A stretch of DNA of 49,920 nucleotides from JBBILG01 sp037445085 (GTDB lineage Bacteria; Pseudomonadota; Gammaproteobacteria; Burkholderiales; Methylophilaceae). The notes below the pieces were generated by a model, which made no database searches, had not been told where the DNA came from, and saw only the letters and a list, made by a program, of their open reading frames with translations. Location of the stretch: the NCBI GenBank assembly GCA_037445085.1, contig JBBILG010000004.1, forward strand, positions 1 through 49,920. The letters are read 5' to 3'. A program made the translations under genes and the position numbers. Positions 26,569-36,342 of the stretch are shown here, in pieces (the first letter of the stretch is position 1; every line of letters begins with the position of its first letter).

Positions 26569-27660
26569 ATGATGAATCTCACCCCCCCTCTCTTCGCCGG
26601 CATCGAACACCTGGCGACGGCCGTGCTGCTGCTGGACGACACCGGCGGCATGGTGTACGCCAACCCGGCGGCCGAGGTGCTGTTCGCGGTGAGCAGTACC
26701 CAGATGTGCGGGCTCACCCTGGCACAGGTCTTTCCCGACAGCCATGATCTGCACCAGGCCGTGGACAGGGCGCTGCTCAACAACACTCCCTTCCGCAAGC
26801 ACGAACTGACGCTGTCCCGCCTACACCACGCGCCGCTTTGCGCCACCTGCTCGGCCACGCCGGTGGAACTGCCGCCGGTGCGGCTGATGCTGGAGTTCCA
26901 GCAGATCGACCAGCAATTGCGCATCGCCCGCGAGGAACGCATGCTGATCCAGCAGAAGGCCAACGCCGAGCTGCTGCGCAACCTCGCCCATGAAATCCGC
27001 AACCCGCTCGGCGGGCTGCGCGGCGCGGCGCAGTTGCTGGAAATGGAACTGCCGCAGCCCGCCCTGCGCGAATATACCCAGGTCATCATCAAGGAAGCCG
27101 ACCGCCTGCAGACACTGATGGACCGCCTGCTGGTGCCGCACCGCGGCCCGAAATACGAGCCCACCAACATCCACGAGGTGCTGGAGCGGGTGCGCAGCCT
27201 GCTGCTGGCGGAATCGCCCAGGACCATCCATATCCGCCGCGATTACGACATCAGCCTGCCGGAGATCATCGGCGACAAGGAAAAGCTGATCCAGGCGGCG
27301 CTCAACATCGCACGCAACGCAGTGCAGGCCATGGATGGCGAGGGCCAGCTCACTTTCGTCACCCGTGCCGAGCGCCAAGTCACCCTGGCGCGCAAGCGCT
27401 ACCGCGTCGCCATCCGCCTGCAGATCATCGACACCGGCCCCGGCATCCCGCCGGAAATCATGGACCGCATCTTCTATCCGCTGGTTTCGGGCCGTGCCGA
27501 AGGCACCGGACTGGGCCTCACCCTGGCGCAGACCTTCATCACCCAGCACAACGGCATGATCGAATGCGAGAGCGCGCCCGGGCGCACCTGCTTCACCATT
27601 CTGCTGCCGATCGAGAGCACGGTCATGAAAAAACCCGTCCTGGCCAAGTCCACCCTCTAA
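26569..27660 (+). CDS. glnL: Nitrogen regulation sensor kinase NtrB
   Basis: Cytosolic histidine kinase/phosphatase that sets NtrC phosphorylation in response to PII. 363 aa: N-terminal PAS (about 10-100), then the H-box NLAHEIRNPLGG with phospho-acceptor His141, N-box NIARNAVQAM, G1 DTGPGIPPE and G2 GTGLGLTLAQ. No membrane segment. ATG 26569 or the adjacent ATG 26572. ntrC starts 11 nt after its stop. Confidence 0.96.
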   Translation: MMNLTPPLFAGIEHLATAVLLLDDTGGMVYANPAAEVLFAVSSTQMCGLTLAQVFPDSHDLHQAVDRALLNNTPFRKHELTLSRLHHAPLCATCSATPVELPPVRLMLEFQQIDQQLRIAREERMLIQQKANAELLRNLAHEIRNPLGGLRGAAQLLEMELPQPALREYTQVIIKEADRLQTLMDRLLVPHRGPKYEPTNIHEVLERVRSLLLAESPRTIHIRRDYDISLPEIIGDKEKLIQAALNIARNAVQAMDGEGQLTFVTRAERQVTLARKRYRVAIRLQIIDTGPGIPPEIMDRIFYPLVSGRAEGTGLGLTLAQTFITQHNGMIECESAPGRTCFTILLPIESTVMKKPVLAKSTL

Positions 27661-27671
27661 AAGAAGCGCAC

Positions 27672-29060
27672 ATGAAACCGATCTGGATCATCGACGACGA
27701 CCGCTCTATCCGCTGGGTATTCGAGAAGGCGCTGGGCCGCACCGAACTGGCCTTCGCCACCTTCTCCTCGGCGCCGGAGGCGCTCGCCGCGCTGGAAAAG
27801 GAGCAGCCCCAGGTGGTGGTGAGCGACATCCGCATGCCCAATGGCTCCGGGCTGGACCTGCTGCACGAGTTAAGGCGCCGCCTGCCCGAGGTGCCGGTCA
27901 TCATCATGACCGCCTATTCCGACCTGGAAAGCGCGGTGGCCGCCTTTCAGGGCGGCGCCTTCGAATACCTGGCCAAGCCGTTCGACGTCGACCAGGCCGT
28001 GGAGATCATCCGCCGCGCCGTGGCCGAGAGTATGCGCGAGACGCAGGAAGCCGAGCCGCTGCAGACCTCGCCGGAGATCATCGGCCATGCGCCCGCCATG
28101 CAGGAGGTGTTCCGCGCCATCGGCCGGCTTTCCCGCTCGCATTCCACCGTGCTGATCAACGGCGAATCCGGCACCGGCAAGGAGCTGGTGGCCATGGCGC
28201 TGCATCGCCACAGCCCGCGCGCCGACAAGCCCTTCATCGCCATCAACACCGCCGCCATCCCCAAGGACCTGCTGGAATCGGAACTGTTCGGCCACGAGCG
28301 CGGCGCCTTCACCGGCGCCCAGACGGCGCGGCGCGGCCGCTTCGAGCAGGCCGACGGTGGCACCCTGTTCCTCGACGAGATCGGCGACATGCCGGCCGAC
28401 CTGCAGACACGCCTGCTGCGCGTGTTGTGCGACGGCCAGTTCTACCGCATCGGCGGCCACCAGCCGGTCAAGGTCAACGTGCGCATCATCGCCGCCACCC
28501 ACCAGTACCTCGAGGAACGCGTCAAGCAGGGCTTGTTCCGCGAAGACCTGTTCCACCGGCTCAACGTCATCCGCCTGCGCCTGCCGCCCCTGCGCGAGCG
28601 GCGCGAGGACATCCCGCTGCTGGCCAGGCACTTCCTGCAGCAAAGCGCGGTCGAACTGGGCGTCGAGCCCAAGCAGCTGTCGGAAGCGGCGCTGCGCTAC
28701 ATGGCGGCGCTGCCTTGGAGCGGCAACGTGCGCCAGCTCGAGAACGTCTGCCACTGGCTCACGGTCATGGCGCCCGGCCAGAATATCGGCGTCGCCGACC
28801 TGCCGCCGGGGCTGCGCGAAGAGACCGCCCGGCCGGTCAACGTCACCTCCTGGCAGGAAGCGCTGGCGCAGGAAGTAGCGGATGCGCTCAACCGCGGCGA
28901 GCAGAACATTCTCGAAGCGCGCACCCAGGTCTTCGAGCGCATCCTCATCACCAAGGCGCTGGAGCACACCGGCGGCCGCCGCATCGAAGCGGCCCAGCAA
29001 CTGGGCATGGGCCGCAACACGCTCACCCGCAAGATCCAGGAACTGGGCATCGGGGAATAA
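27672..29060 (+). CDS. glnG: Nitrogen regulation response regulator NtrC
   Basis: Sigma-54-dependent transcription activator, 462 aa. The receiver domain has Asp8-Asp10, phospho-acceptor Asp52 (VVSDIRMP), Thr80 and Lys102. The AAA+ domain has Walker A GESGTGKE (164-171), the sigma-54-contacting GAFTGA loop (211-216) and Walker B LFLDEIGDM. A Fis-type helix-turn-helix ends the protein (EAAQQLGMGRNTLTRKIQEL). It is the expected ligand of the two dyads upstream of glnA. ATG 27672 is the only start giving the canonical receiver N-terminus. Confidence 0.97.
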   Translation: MKPIWIIDDDRSIRWVFEKALGRTELAFATFSSAPEALAALEKEQPQVVVSDIRMPNGSGLDLLHELRRRLPEVPVIIMTAYSDLESAVAAFQGGAFEYLAKPFDVDQAVEIIRRAVAESMRETQEAEPLQTSPEIIGHAPAMQEVFRAIGRLSRSHSTVLINGESGTGKELVAMALHRHSPRADKPFIAINTAAIPKDLLESELFGHERGAFTGAQTARRGRFEQADGGTLFLDEIGDMPADLQTRLLRVLCDGQFYRIGGHQPVKVNVRIIAATHQYLEERVKQGLFREDLFHRLNVIRLRLPPLRERREDIPLLARHFLQQSAVELGVEPKQLSEAALRYMAALPWSGNVRQLENVCHWLTVMAPGQNIGVADLPPGLREETARPVNVTSWQEALAQEVADALNRGEQNILEARTQVFERILITKALEHTGGRRIEAAQQLGMGRNTLTRKIQELGIGE

Positions 29061-29106
29061 TGGCGCCGGCGCCCGTCCCGACAAACGGCTGCCGCCTGTC
29101 TGCGCC

Positions 29107-30567
29107 ATGCTCTCTTGTCACCCGTTCAGCAAACCCATGCCGTTCGACCGCCCCGTCGCCTGCATCGACCTCGAAACCACCGGCGCCAGCCCCCAGTTCG
29201 ACCGCGTCACCGAAATCGGCATCGTCGAGATCGATATCGACGGCTCCCTGCGCGAGTGGAGCACCTTGGTCAACCCGCAGACGCGCATCCCGACGTTCAT
29301 CGAGAAGCTCACCGGCATCAGCAACGCCATGGTGGCGGATGCGCCAACTTTCGCCGAAGTCGCCGCGGAGCTGCTGGCGCGCCTGCACGGGCGCCTGCTG
29401 GTCGCCCACAATGCGCGCTTCGACCATGCTTTCCTCCGCAACGAGCTGAAACGCCTGGACATCGCCTTCCATGCCGACACGCTGTGCACGGTGCGGCTCT
29501 CCAGGCGGCTGTACCCGCAGCACCACAAGCACAACCTGGACAGCCTGATCCAGCGCCTCGGCATCCGTGCGGAAGAGCGCCACCGCGCGCTGGCCGACGC
29601 GCGCGTGCTGGCCGTGTTCCTGCAGCGGCTGCACCAGGAGCACACGTCGGAAGCCATCGATCACGCCATCCGCCAGGTCATGGCCAGGCCCGCACTGCCG
29701 CCGCACCTGCCCGAAGGGCTGATCGACGACATCCCGGACGGTCCCGGCATCTATCTGTTCTACGGCGACAACGACCTGCCGCTCTACGTGGGCAAGAGCA
29801 CCCGCCTGCGCACGCGCGTGCTCGACCACTTTTCCGGCGACCACGCCAGCGGCAGGGAACTGCGCATCGCCCAGCAGTTGCAGCGCATCGAGTGGCGCGA
29901 GACCGCCGGAGAACTCGGCGCCCTGCTGCTGGAAGCGCGCCTGGTGAAAGAATTGCAACCCATGTACAACCAGCGCCTGCGGCGCGGCGGCGACCTGTGT
30001 GCCTGGCAGCCGGTGGACGGGCCCCACGGGGCGAAATCGCTGCGGCTGGTGCATGCCGCCGACCTCGATTTTGGCAGCACGCCAAATCTCCATGGCCTGT
30101 TCGATTCGCCGCGCAAGGCCGAAGAAGCCCTGCGCGCCCTGGCCGGTACCCACCGGCTGTGCCTGATCCAGCTCGGCCTGGAGAAGCCGGCGCGCGGCAG
30201 GCGCTCCCCCTGTTTCGGCCGCCCGCTCGGGAAATGCGCGGGGCTGTGCGCCGGCAAGGAAAATCCGCTGCGGCACGACCTGCGCCTCCTGGAAGCGCTC
30301 GCGCGCATCAGGCTGCAAGCCTGGCCTTATGAAGGCGCCATCGGCATCCGCGAATCCCGGCCGGGATACGAGGAACTGCACGTCTTCGACCGCTGGGCCT
30401 GGCTCGGCACCGCGCACGACGAGGCCGAAGTCTCGCGGATCCTGGAAGCCAGGCCGGCCGCCTTCGATCCCGACACCTACAGGATACTGGCCAAGCACCT
30501 GCGGACCCACGGCGACGTGGTGGGGCTGTCTAGCCGACCAGCAATACCGGACAGTCCACCTCGTTGA
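29107..30567 (+). CDS. DEDDh exonuclease / GIY-YIG endonuclease fusion (Pol III epsilon-like, UvrC/Cho-like)
   Basis: About 486 aa with two nuclease domains. Residues about 15-175 form a DnaQ-like 3'-5' exonuclease: Exo I ACIDLETTGASP, Exo II LVAHNARFDHAFL, Exo III HRALADAR. A GIY-YIG domain follows (about 210-290) with GIYLFYGDNDLPLYVGKS, related to the N-terminal nuclease of UvrC and to Cho. The C-terminal region (CFGRPLGKCAGLCAGKEN) has Cys residues resembling the Cho/UvrC extension. The fusion is known in Proteobacteria; its role is probably repair. ATG 29137 is an alternative start. Its last 38 nt overlap the convergent universal stress gene. Confidence 0.88.
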   Translation: MLSCHPFSKPMPFDRPVACIDLETTGASPQFDRVTEIGIVEIDIDGSLREWSTLVNPQTRIPTFIEKLTGISNAMVADAPTFAEVAAELLARLHGRLLVAHNARFDHAFLRNELKRLDIAFHADTLCTVRLSRRLYPQHHKHNLDSLIQRLGIRAEERHRALADARVLAVFLQRLHQEHTSEAIDHAIRQVMARPALPPHLPEGLIDDIPDGPGIYLFYGDNDLPLYVGKSTRLRTRVLDHFSGDHASGRELRIAQQLQRIEWRETAGELGALLLEARLVKELQPMYNQRLRRGGDLCAWQPVDGPHGAKSLRLVHAADLDFGSTPNLHGLFDSPRKAEEALRALAGTHRLCLIQLGLEKPARGRRSPCFGRPLGKCAGLCAGKENPLRHDLRLLEALARIRLQAWPYEGAIGIRESRPGYEELHVFDRWAWLGTAHDEAEVSRILEARPAAFDPDTYRILAKHLRTHGDVVGLSSRPAIPDSPPR

Positions 30568-31321
30568 GCAGGGTGGCAAAGCCCGCGCCGCCGCGCAGGC
30601 GGTCGTCGCCGTTGAGCACCAGCACGCCGGCGTCGAGATGGCGCGCGGCGGCAGCGATGCCGGCGATGTCGTCGCCCGGCAGGCGCGTGCAGGCCGGGCC
30701 CCCCTGCAACTGCGCGGCGGCGGCGGTGGCGAGCCGCACGAACGCCCGGTCGCTCGCTGCCGGCAGCAGCAGGCACAGTTCGGCCTCGCGCGTGTGCGCC
30801 AAGTGCGCCGCGAGCTGCAATGTCCGCTGGCCGGAAGGCGTGCCGTCGTACACCGCGACCACCGGGCCGCGTGCGGCGCTGCGTGCCGGCCGCTGCACCA
30901 GGGTATCCCGCAGCGGCCGCACGCCGACGCGGGGGCGCTTGCCGAGCACGACCAGATCCGGCCCGGCGGCCAAGGCGAACAGCGCGCTGGCGATCCGGCC
31001 GCGCATCACCTGGAACGACCAGCGCAGGCGCGCCCGCGCCGCCGCCTGGATCAGCAGGCGCCGCGCCTGCTCGGCTTCGCGGTGCAATGCCAGCTCCAAT
31101 TGCCGCAGGTCGAAAGGGCGCGGCGCTGGACAAAACAAGCCGATTTCGCGGGTGAACGGCAGGCCGCCGACATGCAGCAGATCGGCATCTTCCACGAACA
31201 GTCCGGTCAGCTCTGCATCCAGCTCGGCCGCCAGCGCCGCTGCCAGCTCCAGCGCGGCATAGCTGCGCGGCGAGATGTCCAGCGCCAGGACGATGCGGCC
31301 GCAGCTAGTCGTTTCCGTCAC
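30530..31321 (-). CDS. Universal stress protein, tandem UspA-like domains
   Basis: 263-aa cytosolic protein. The N-terminal half starts GRIVLALDISPRSYAALELAAALA (UspA beta-1/alpha-1) and contains DLVVLGKRPR; the second half begins GPVVAVYDGTPSGQRTLQLAAHLA and ends AGVLVLNGDD...CPVLLVG. The ATP-binding G-2x-G-9x-G(S/T) motif is not clear in the first half, so nucleotide binding is uncertain. GTG start at 31321, overlapping the end of the Lon-like protease gene by 17 nt, so the two are probably coupled. Role inferred: stress or starvation survival. Confidence 0.82.
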   Translation of the reverse strand: MTETTSCGRIVLALDISPRSYAALELAAALAAELDAELTGLFVEDADLLHVGGLPFTREIGLFCPAPRPFDLRQLELALHREAEQARRLLIQAAARARLRWSFQVMRGRIASALFALAAGPDLVVLGKRPRVGVRPLRDTLVQRPARSAARGPVVAVYDGTPSGQRTLQLAAHLAHTREAELCLLLPAASDRAFVRLATAAAAQLQGGPACTRLPGDDIAGIAAAARHLDAGVLVLNGDDRLRGGAGFATLLNEVDCPVLLVG

Positions 31322-33755
31322 GATTGCCGTCCTTGCCCGCGGCCTCGTCCCTGTCATTCCTGCCATAGGCGTGGCGCAGCTCGGCCAGGCGCTGCAGGCG
31401 CGCCGCCACGCGGCCGTTGATGCTGCCCGCCGGATACCGGCCGGCCGTCGCCTGGCCCGCCACGCCACCGGTCAGCAGCTCCATCGCCTGGTCCACCGTC
31501 GCCACCGCATGGACGAGGAAGCGCGCGGCCGCGGCGGCGGCGACGACATCGCGCCGCAGCATGAGATGGTCGACGTTGGCCGCCGGAATCAGCACGCCCT
31601 GCTCGCCGGAGAGTCCGCGCCGGTTGCAGATGTCGAAGAAGCCCTCGATTTTCTCGTTCACCCCGCCGATGGCCTGCACGCGTCCGAACTGGTCCACCGA
31701 GCCGGTAACGGCGAAGCACTGCCGGATGGGCACCTCCGCCAGCGAGGACAGGAGCGCGCACAGTTCGGCGAGCGAAGCGCTGTCCCCTTCCACCTGCCCG
31801 TAGGTCTGCTCGAATACCAGGCTGGCGGCCAGCGACAGCGGCCGCTCGGCAGCGTAGCGCGTGGCGAGGAAGGCGGAAAGTATCAGCACGCCCTTGGAAT
31901 GGATGGGGCCACCCAGCCGGACCTCGCGCTGGAGGTCCACCACGTTGCCGCTGCCCAGCCGCGTGGTGGCGGTGATGCGCGAGGGCTGGCCGAAGGCGAA
32001 CTGGCCGAGCTGGAATACCGACAGACCGTTGACCTGCCCGACTTGGGCGCCTTCGCTATCGATCACCAAGGTGCCGCGCAGAATGGCTTCCTGCGAACGC
32101 TCGCGCAACCGGTCAGCACGGTGGATACGCGCCTCCACGGCGCGCTCGATGTCTTCCGCCGCAACCGCCGCGCGGCCGTTGCGGCCAGCCCAGTAATCGG
32201 CCTCGCGCGCGAGGTCGGCCAGGCTTTCCACGTGGGTGGAAAGCTTTTCCGCATCGCCGGCATGGCGCGCGCATTGCTCGATGAGCCGCGCCACGGCACC
32301 GCGGTCGAACGGACGCAGCTTGTCCCGGCGCGCCAGGGTGGCGACGAGGCGGGCGTAGAGCAGGTCGTTTTCCGCGCTGCGCGGCACCTCGTCCTCGAAA
32401 TCCGCCGCCACCTTGAACAACTCGGCGAACTCGGCGTCGTACTCGGCCAGCAGGTAGTAGAGCAGACGGTCGCCCAGCAGCACCACCTTGACCTCCAGCG
32501 GCATCGGCTCCGGCTCCAGCGAGCCGGTGCTGATCAGGCCATACATCTGGCCAGGCGATTCGATCCGGATCTTCCGCGTGGCGAGCGCCCGCTTCAGCGC
32601 CTCCCAGGAAAACGGCTGGGCGAGCAGCTTGACCGCATCCAGCAGCAGATAGCCGCCGTTGGCGAGATGCAGCGCGCCCGGCTTGATCTGCAGGAAATTG
32701 GTCACCAGCGCGCCGAACTGCGACAGGTAATCCACCCGGCCGATCAGGTTGTGCACGGTGGGATGCTCCTCGTCGATGATGGGCGGCGCCTCGCGCTGTC
32801 CATGATCGACCAGCAGGTTGACGCGGAAGCGGCTGAAATCGCCGCCCCCTTCGCCACCGCCCATGAGTACGGCTGCCGGCGACGGTACCTCGTCGCGCGG
32901 GCGGCGGAAGTCATCCATGTTCCCGATGATGTTGCGCTGTACCTCGTCCAGATAAGTGCGCAGCACCGGGAATTCGGCATACTCCTGACGCAGGGCGTCG
33001 ATCAGGTGCCCCACCGCGAACAGCACCACTTCCTCGTTGAGCTGGCGGATGCGCGCCGAGCGCTCGCGCCGCCAGCCCGGCACCTGGTGGATGACCTTCT
33101 CCAACATCTCCTGCAGCTCGCCGGTGTCGCGCTCGATGCGCCGCTGTTCTGCGGGAGGCAGTTTGGCAAACTCCTCCGGGCTCATCACTTCGCCGTCCCG
33201 GGCGGGGGCGAAGGAAAAACCGTTGGGCGTTCGCAACAGCACGATGCCGCGCCTGACCGCCTCCTCGCCGACCTGCTCGAACGCCCGCGTCTGCAGTTCG
33301 CCGAATTCGTCGGTGATCTGGGAGAGGCGGTGGCGGTACTCCTCTCCCTCGAACACCGCGGGTATGGTAGCGCGCAGCTCCTCCACCAGTTGCTGCATGT
33401 CGTCGCGCAGCCTGGCACCCATGCCGGCGGGCAGTCGCACCGCCCGGGGCTTGTGCGGATGGGTGAAGTTGTGCACGTAGCACCAGTCGTGGGGGGATGC
33501 CTCCTGTCCGCTGCGCTGCTCCAGCAGGTGCCGGATCAGGGTGCGCTTGCCGCTGCCGCTCGGCCCCATGACATACAGATTGTAGCCGGGGCGGCGCATG
33601 CCGATGCCGAACTGCGCGGCATGGGTGGCGCGCACCTGGCCGATGATCTCACCGAGGTCGTCGATCTCGGCGGTGGTCTCGAAGCCGAACTGCGCCGGAT
33701 CGCAGCGCCGGTAGAGCTGCGCGGGCGTCAAAGGGACGGGGGCAGAGGCATTCAT
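31305..33755 (-). CDS. Lon-like ATP-dependent protease (AAA_32, S16 peptidase)
   Basis: 816-aa protein related to LonB-type/YcbZ proteins rather than classical Lon. Walker A is GPSGSGKRT (64-72). A large helical insertion (about 100-330) splits the ATPase domain, with ANGGYLLLDAVKLL as the Walker B region. The C-terminal S16 domain carries the catalytic dyad: Ser659 in EGDSASLAEL and Lys702 in GGVNEKIEGFF. The C-terminal tail is rich in Asp/Arg/Gly. ATG at 33755. It lies upstream of the universal stress gene and 17 nt downstream of alanine dehydrogenase. Predicted to degrade damaged or regulatory proteins; targets unknown. Confidence 0.9.
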   Translation of the reverse strand: MNASAPVPLTPAQLYRRCDPAQFGFETTAEIDDLGEIIGQVRATHAAQFGIGMRRPGYNLYVMGPSGSGKRTLIRHLLEQRSGQEASPHDWCYVHNFTHPHKPRAVRLPAGMGARLRDDMQQLVEELRATIPAVFEGEEYRHRLSQITDEFGELQTRAFEQVGEEAVRRGIVLLRTPNGFSFAPARDGEVMSPEEFAKLPPAEQRRIERDTGELQEMLEKVIHQVPGWRRERSARIRQLNEEVVLFAVGHLIDALRQEYAEFPVLRTYLDEVQRNIIGNMDDFRRPRDEVPSPAAVLMGGGEGGGDFSRFRVNLLVDHGQREAPPIIDEEHPTVHNLIGRVDYLSQFGALVTNFLQIKPGALHLANGGYLLLDAVKLLAQPFSWEALKRALATRKIRIESPGQMYGLISTGSLEPEPMPLEVKVVLLGDRLLYYLLAEYDAEFAELFKVAADFEDEVPRSAENDLLYARLVATLARRDKLRPFDRGAVARLIEQCARHAGDAEKLSTHVESLADLAREADYWAGRNGRAAVAAEDIERAVEARIHRADRLRERSQEAILRGTLVIDSEGAQVGQVNGLSVFQLGQFAFGQPSRITATTRLGSGNVVDLQREVRLGGPIHSKGVLILSAFLATRYAAERPLSLAASLVFEQTYGQVEGDSASLAELCALLSSLAEVPIRQCFAVTGSVDQFGRVQAIGGVNEKIEGFFDICNRRGLSGEQGVLIPAANVDHLMLRRDVVAAAAAARFLVHAVATVDQAMELLTGGVAGQATAGRYPAGSINGRVAARLQRLAELRHAYGRNDRDEAAGKDGNRDGND

Positions 33756-33772
33756 TGTTTTCCTTGTCGGGA

Positions 33773-34885
33773 CTATAGCAGCGTATCCGGCTCGACATAC
33801 GCATGCCCCAGCGCCTCGGCCACCGCGCGGCAGGTGACCTGGCCGGCACAGACGTTGAGGCCGGCGCGCAGGTGTGGATCTTCCGCCAGCGCGCGGCGCC
33901 AGCCCTGGTCCGCCAGCGCCAGCACGAAAGGCAGGGTGACGTGGTTGAGCGCGTGGGTGGCCGTGTGCGGCACCGCGCCCGGCATGTTGGCGACACAATA
34001 GTGCAGCACGCCTTCCTCGACATAGGTCGGCGCCGCATGGGTGGTGGGGCGTGAGGTCTCGCAGCAGCCGCCCTGGTCGATGGCGACATCGACGATGACC
34101 GCGCCCGGCCACATGCGCGCCACCAGGGCACGCGACACCAGCTTGGGACTGGCGCCGCCCGGCAGCAGGGCGGCACCCACCACCAGATCGGCAGCGGCCA
34201 CCGCCTCGGCCACCTGGGCGGGCGCAGCAAGCAGCATGCGCGCTTCCTGGCCGAGCTGCTCGCGGGCGCGCCGCAGCGCCGCCTCGCGGCTGTCCAGCAG
34301 CATCACCCGCGCCCCGCAGCCGAGCGCCACCCGGGCGGCGTTGAGGCCGACGTTGCCGGCGCCCAGCACCGCCACTTCGGCCGGCGCGGCACCGGCCACC
34401 CCGCCCAGCAGGATGCCGCGCCCGCCCTGCGGCTTTTCCGGGAAGCGCGCGCCGACCTGCACGGCCATGCGTCCTGCCACCGCCGACATGGGTGCCAAAA
34501 GCGGCAGGCCGCCGTCCGCATCGGTCACCGTCTCGTAGGCGATGCACACCGCGCCGCTCGCCATGAGCGCGCGGCATTGGGCGGGGTCGGCGGCCAGGTG
34601 CAGATAGGTGAACAGCACCTGCCCCGGTCGCAGCAGTGCGCGCTCCTGCGGTTGCGGCTCCTTCACCTTGACCAGCAGCCCGGCGCGCGCGTACACCTCC
34701 GCGCCGCTGCCGGCCAGTTCCGCCCCGGCTTGCACATAGTCGGCGTCGCTGGCCTGGATACCCAAGCCGGCGCCGCGCTCCACCAGCACCCGGTGGCCGC
34801 GCGCCGCCAGCGAGCGCACCGAGTCCGGCGTGAGACCGACGCGGTATTCCTCGACCTTGATTTCCCTGGGCACGCCGATCAACAC
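33773..34885 (-). CDS. ald: Alanine dehydrogenase
   Basis: NAD-dependent interconversion of pyruvate plus ammonium and L-alanine. 370 aa, the family's usual length. IGVPREIKVEEYRVGLTP at the N-terminus includes the substrate-binding Arg15 region; the MSAVAGRMA segment has the catalytic His position replaced by its usual neighbours and VLGAGNVGLNAA is the Rossmann loop; IDQGGCCETSRPTTH and NMPGAVPHTAT follow. GTG start at 34885 with GGGGAAAG upstream. Between rtcB and the Lon-like gene on the same strand. In low-oxygen conditions such enzymes can recycle NADH. Confidence 0.93.
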   Translation of the reverse strand: MLIGVPREIKVEEYRVGLTPDSVRSLAARGHRVLVERGAGLGIQASDADYVQAGAELAGSGAEVYARAGLLVKVKEPQPQERALLRPGQVLFTYLHLAADPAQCRALMASGAVCIAYETVTDADGGLPLLAPMSAVAGRMAVQVGARFPEKPQGGRGILLGGVAGAAPAEVAVLGAGNVGLNAARVALGCGARVMLLDSREAALRRAREQLGQEARMLLAAPAQVAEAVAAADLVVGAALLPGGASPKLVSRALVARMWPGAVIVDVAIDQGGCCETSRPTTHAAPTYVEEGVLHYCVANMPGAVPHTATHALNHVTLPFVLALADQGWRRALAEDPHLRAGLNVCAGQVTCRAVAEALGHAYVEPDTLL

Positions 34886-34910
34886 TTCTTTCCCCGCTCT
34901 GCTGCGCCTG

Positions 34911-36341
34911 TCAACCCTTGATGCATACCAGCGGCGCCAGCCTCGCCACCTTGCGCGCCAGCCCGGCACGATCGGCCACCTCCACCACCGCGCTCACGTT
35001 CTTGTAGGCGTGCGGCGCCTCTTCCGCCACGCCGCGCAACGACGGGCTACGGATGAGGATGCCGCGCGCCGCCAGTTCGTCCACCACGGCGCGACCGTGC
35101 CAGCGGCGCGTGGCCTCGTGCCGGCTCATGGCGCGCCCCGCCCCGTGGCAGGCGGAACCGTAAGCGAGCCGCATGCCGCGTTCGCTGCCGGCCAGAACGT
35201 AGGAAGCGGTGCCCATGCTGCCGCCGATCAGCACCGGTTGGCCGACGGCGCGCAGCGCCGGCGGGAGGTCCGGGTGGCCGGGGCCGAAAGCGCGCGTGGC
35301 GCCCTTGCGATGCACGTACAGGCGCCGCCTGCGGCCATCCACTTCGTGCTCCTCCACCTTGCAGGTATTGTGCGAAACGTCGTAGAGCAGCGGCAGGCGG
35401 GCATGCAGGAATATCTGCGCGAACACCCGGCGGGTGAGGTGGGTTAGCATCTGCCGGTTGGCCAGCGCGCAGTTGACGGCGGCGCGCATGGCACCCAGAT
35501 AGCGCTGACCGATGACCGAGTCTATCGGCGCGCAGGCAAGCTCGCGGTCGGGCAAGGTGATGTGATGGCCGGCGGCGGCGACCGCCATTTCCCTGAGGAA
35601 CTCGGTACCGATCTGGTGACCCAGGCCGCGCGACCCGCAGTGTATGCTCACTACCACGTCATCTAGCGCCAGACCGTAGACTGCGGCGATGTGCGGGTCG
35701 CATACCTCGGCCACGCGCTGCACTTCCAGATAGTGGTTGCCGGAACCCAGTGTGCCCATCTCGTCGCGCTGGCGCCTCCTGGCGTGCTCGGAGACCGCGT
35801 CCGGTTCCGCCCCCGCCATCCGGCCACCTTCTTCGATGCGTTCCAGGTCGGCGGCCTCGCCGTAGCCGCGCTGCACCGCCCAGCGCGCGCCGCCGGCCAG
35901 CATGGCCTGCATTTCCGCAGCATCCAGGCGTAGTGTGCCGGTGCTGCCCACCCCGGCGGGAATCGCGGCGTACAGGGCATCGGCCAGACGGGCCTGCAGC
36001 GGCATGATCTCCGCTGCCTTGAGGCCGGTGAGCAGGCAGCGCACGCCGCAGGAAATGTCGAAGCCGACGCCGCCGGCCGAGACCACGCCGCCCTCCTCCG
36101 GGTCGAAGGCGGCCACGCCGCCGATGGGGAAGCCGTAGCCCCAGTGGGCATCCGGCATGGCATAGGAAGCATGCACGATGCCGGGCAGCATGGCGACGTT
36201 GGCGGCCTGCTCGCGCACCTTGTCGTCCATGGCGGCGAGCAGGGCCGCATCGGCGAAAATGATCGCCGGCACGCGCATGGCGCCGCGCGCGGGCAACTGC
36301 CAGGCGTAGTCGGAAAGGCGCTGCAGGCCGGCGGCATCCAC
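34911..36341 (-). CDS. rtcB: RNA-splicing ligase RtcB
   Basis: GTP- and Mn-dependent RNA ligase that joins 2',3'-cyclic phosphate or 3'-phosphate ends to 5'-OH ends. 476 aa. Metal and guanylate sites are visible: GGVGFDISCGVR with Cys98, GTLGSGNHYLEVQ, SIHCGSRGLGHQ, YDVSHNTCK, and GSACHGAGRAMSR, which holds the histidine that is guanylylated. GTG start at 36341 lies one base after the archease stop, indicating tight coupling. No RtcR regulator or RtcA cyclase is in the window, so the control differs from the E. coli rtc operon. Confidence 0.96.
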   Translation of the reverse strand: MDAAGLQRLSDYAWQLPARGAMRVPAIIFADAALLAAMDDKVREQAANVAMLPGIVHASYAMPDAHWGYGFPIGGVAAFDPEEGGVVSAGGVGFDISCGVRCLLTGLKAAEIMPLQARLADALYAAIPAGVGSTGTLRLDAAEMQAMLAGGARWAVQRGYGEAADLERIEEGGRMAGAEPDAVSEHARRRQRDEMGTLGSGNHYLEVQRVAEVCDPHIAAVYGLALDDVVVSIHCGSRGLGHQIGTEFLREMAVAAAGHHITLPDRELACAPIDSVIGQRYLGAMRAAVNCALANRQMLTHLTRRVFAQIFLHARLPLLYDVSHNTCKVEEHEVDGRRRRLYVHRKGATRAFGPGHPDLPPALRAVGQPVLIGGSMGTASYVLAGSERGMRLAYGSACHGAGRAMSRHEATRRWHGRAVVDELAARGILIRSPSLRGVAEEAPHAYKNVSAVVEVADRAGLARKVARLAPLVCIKG

Positions 36342-36342
36342 G

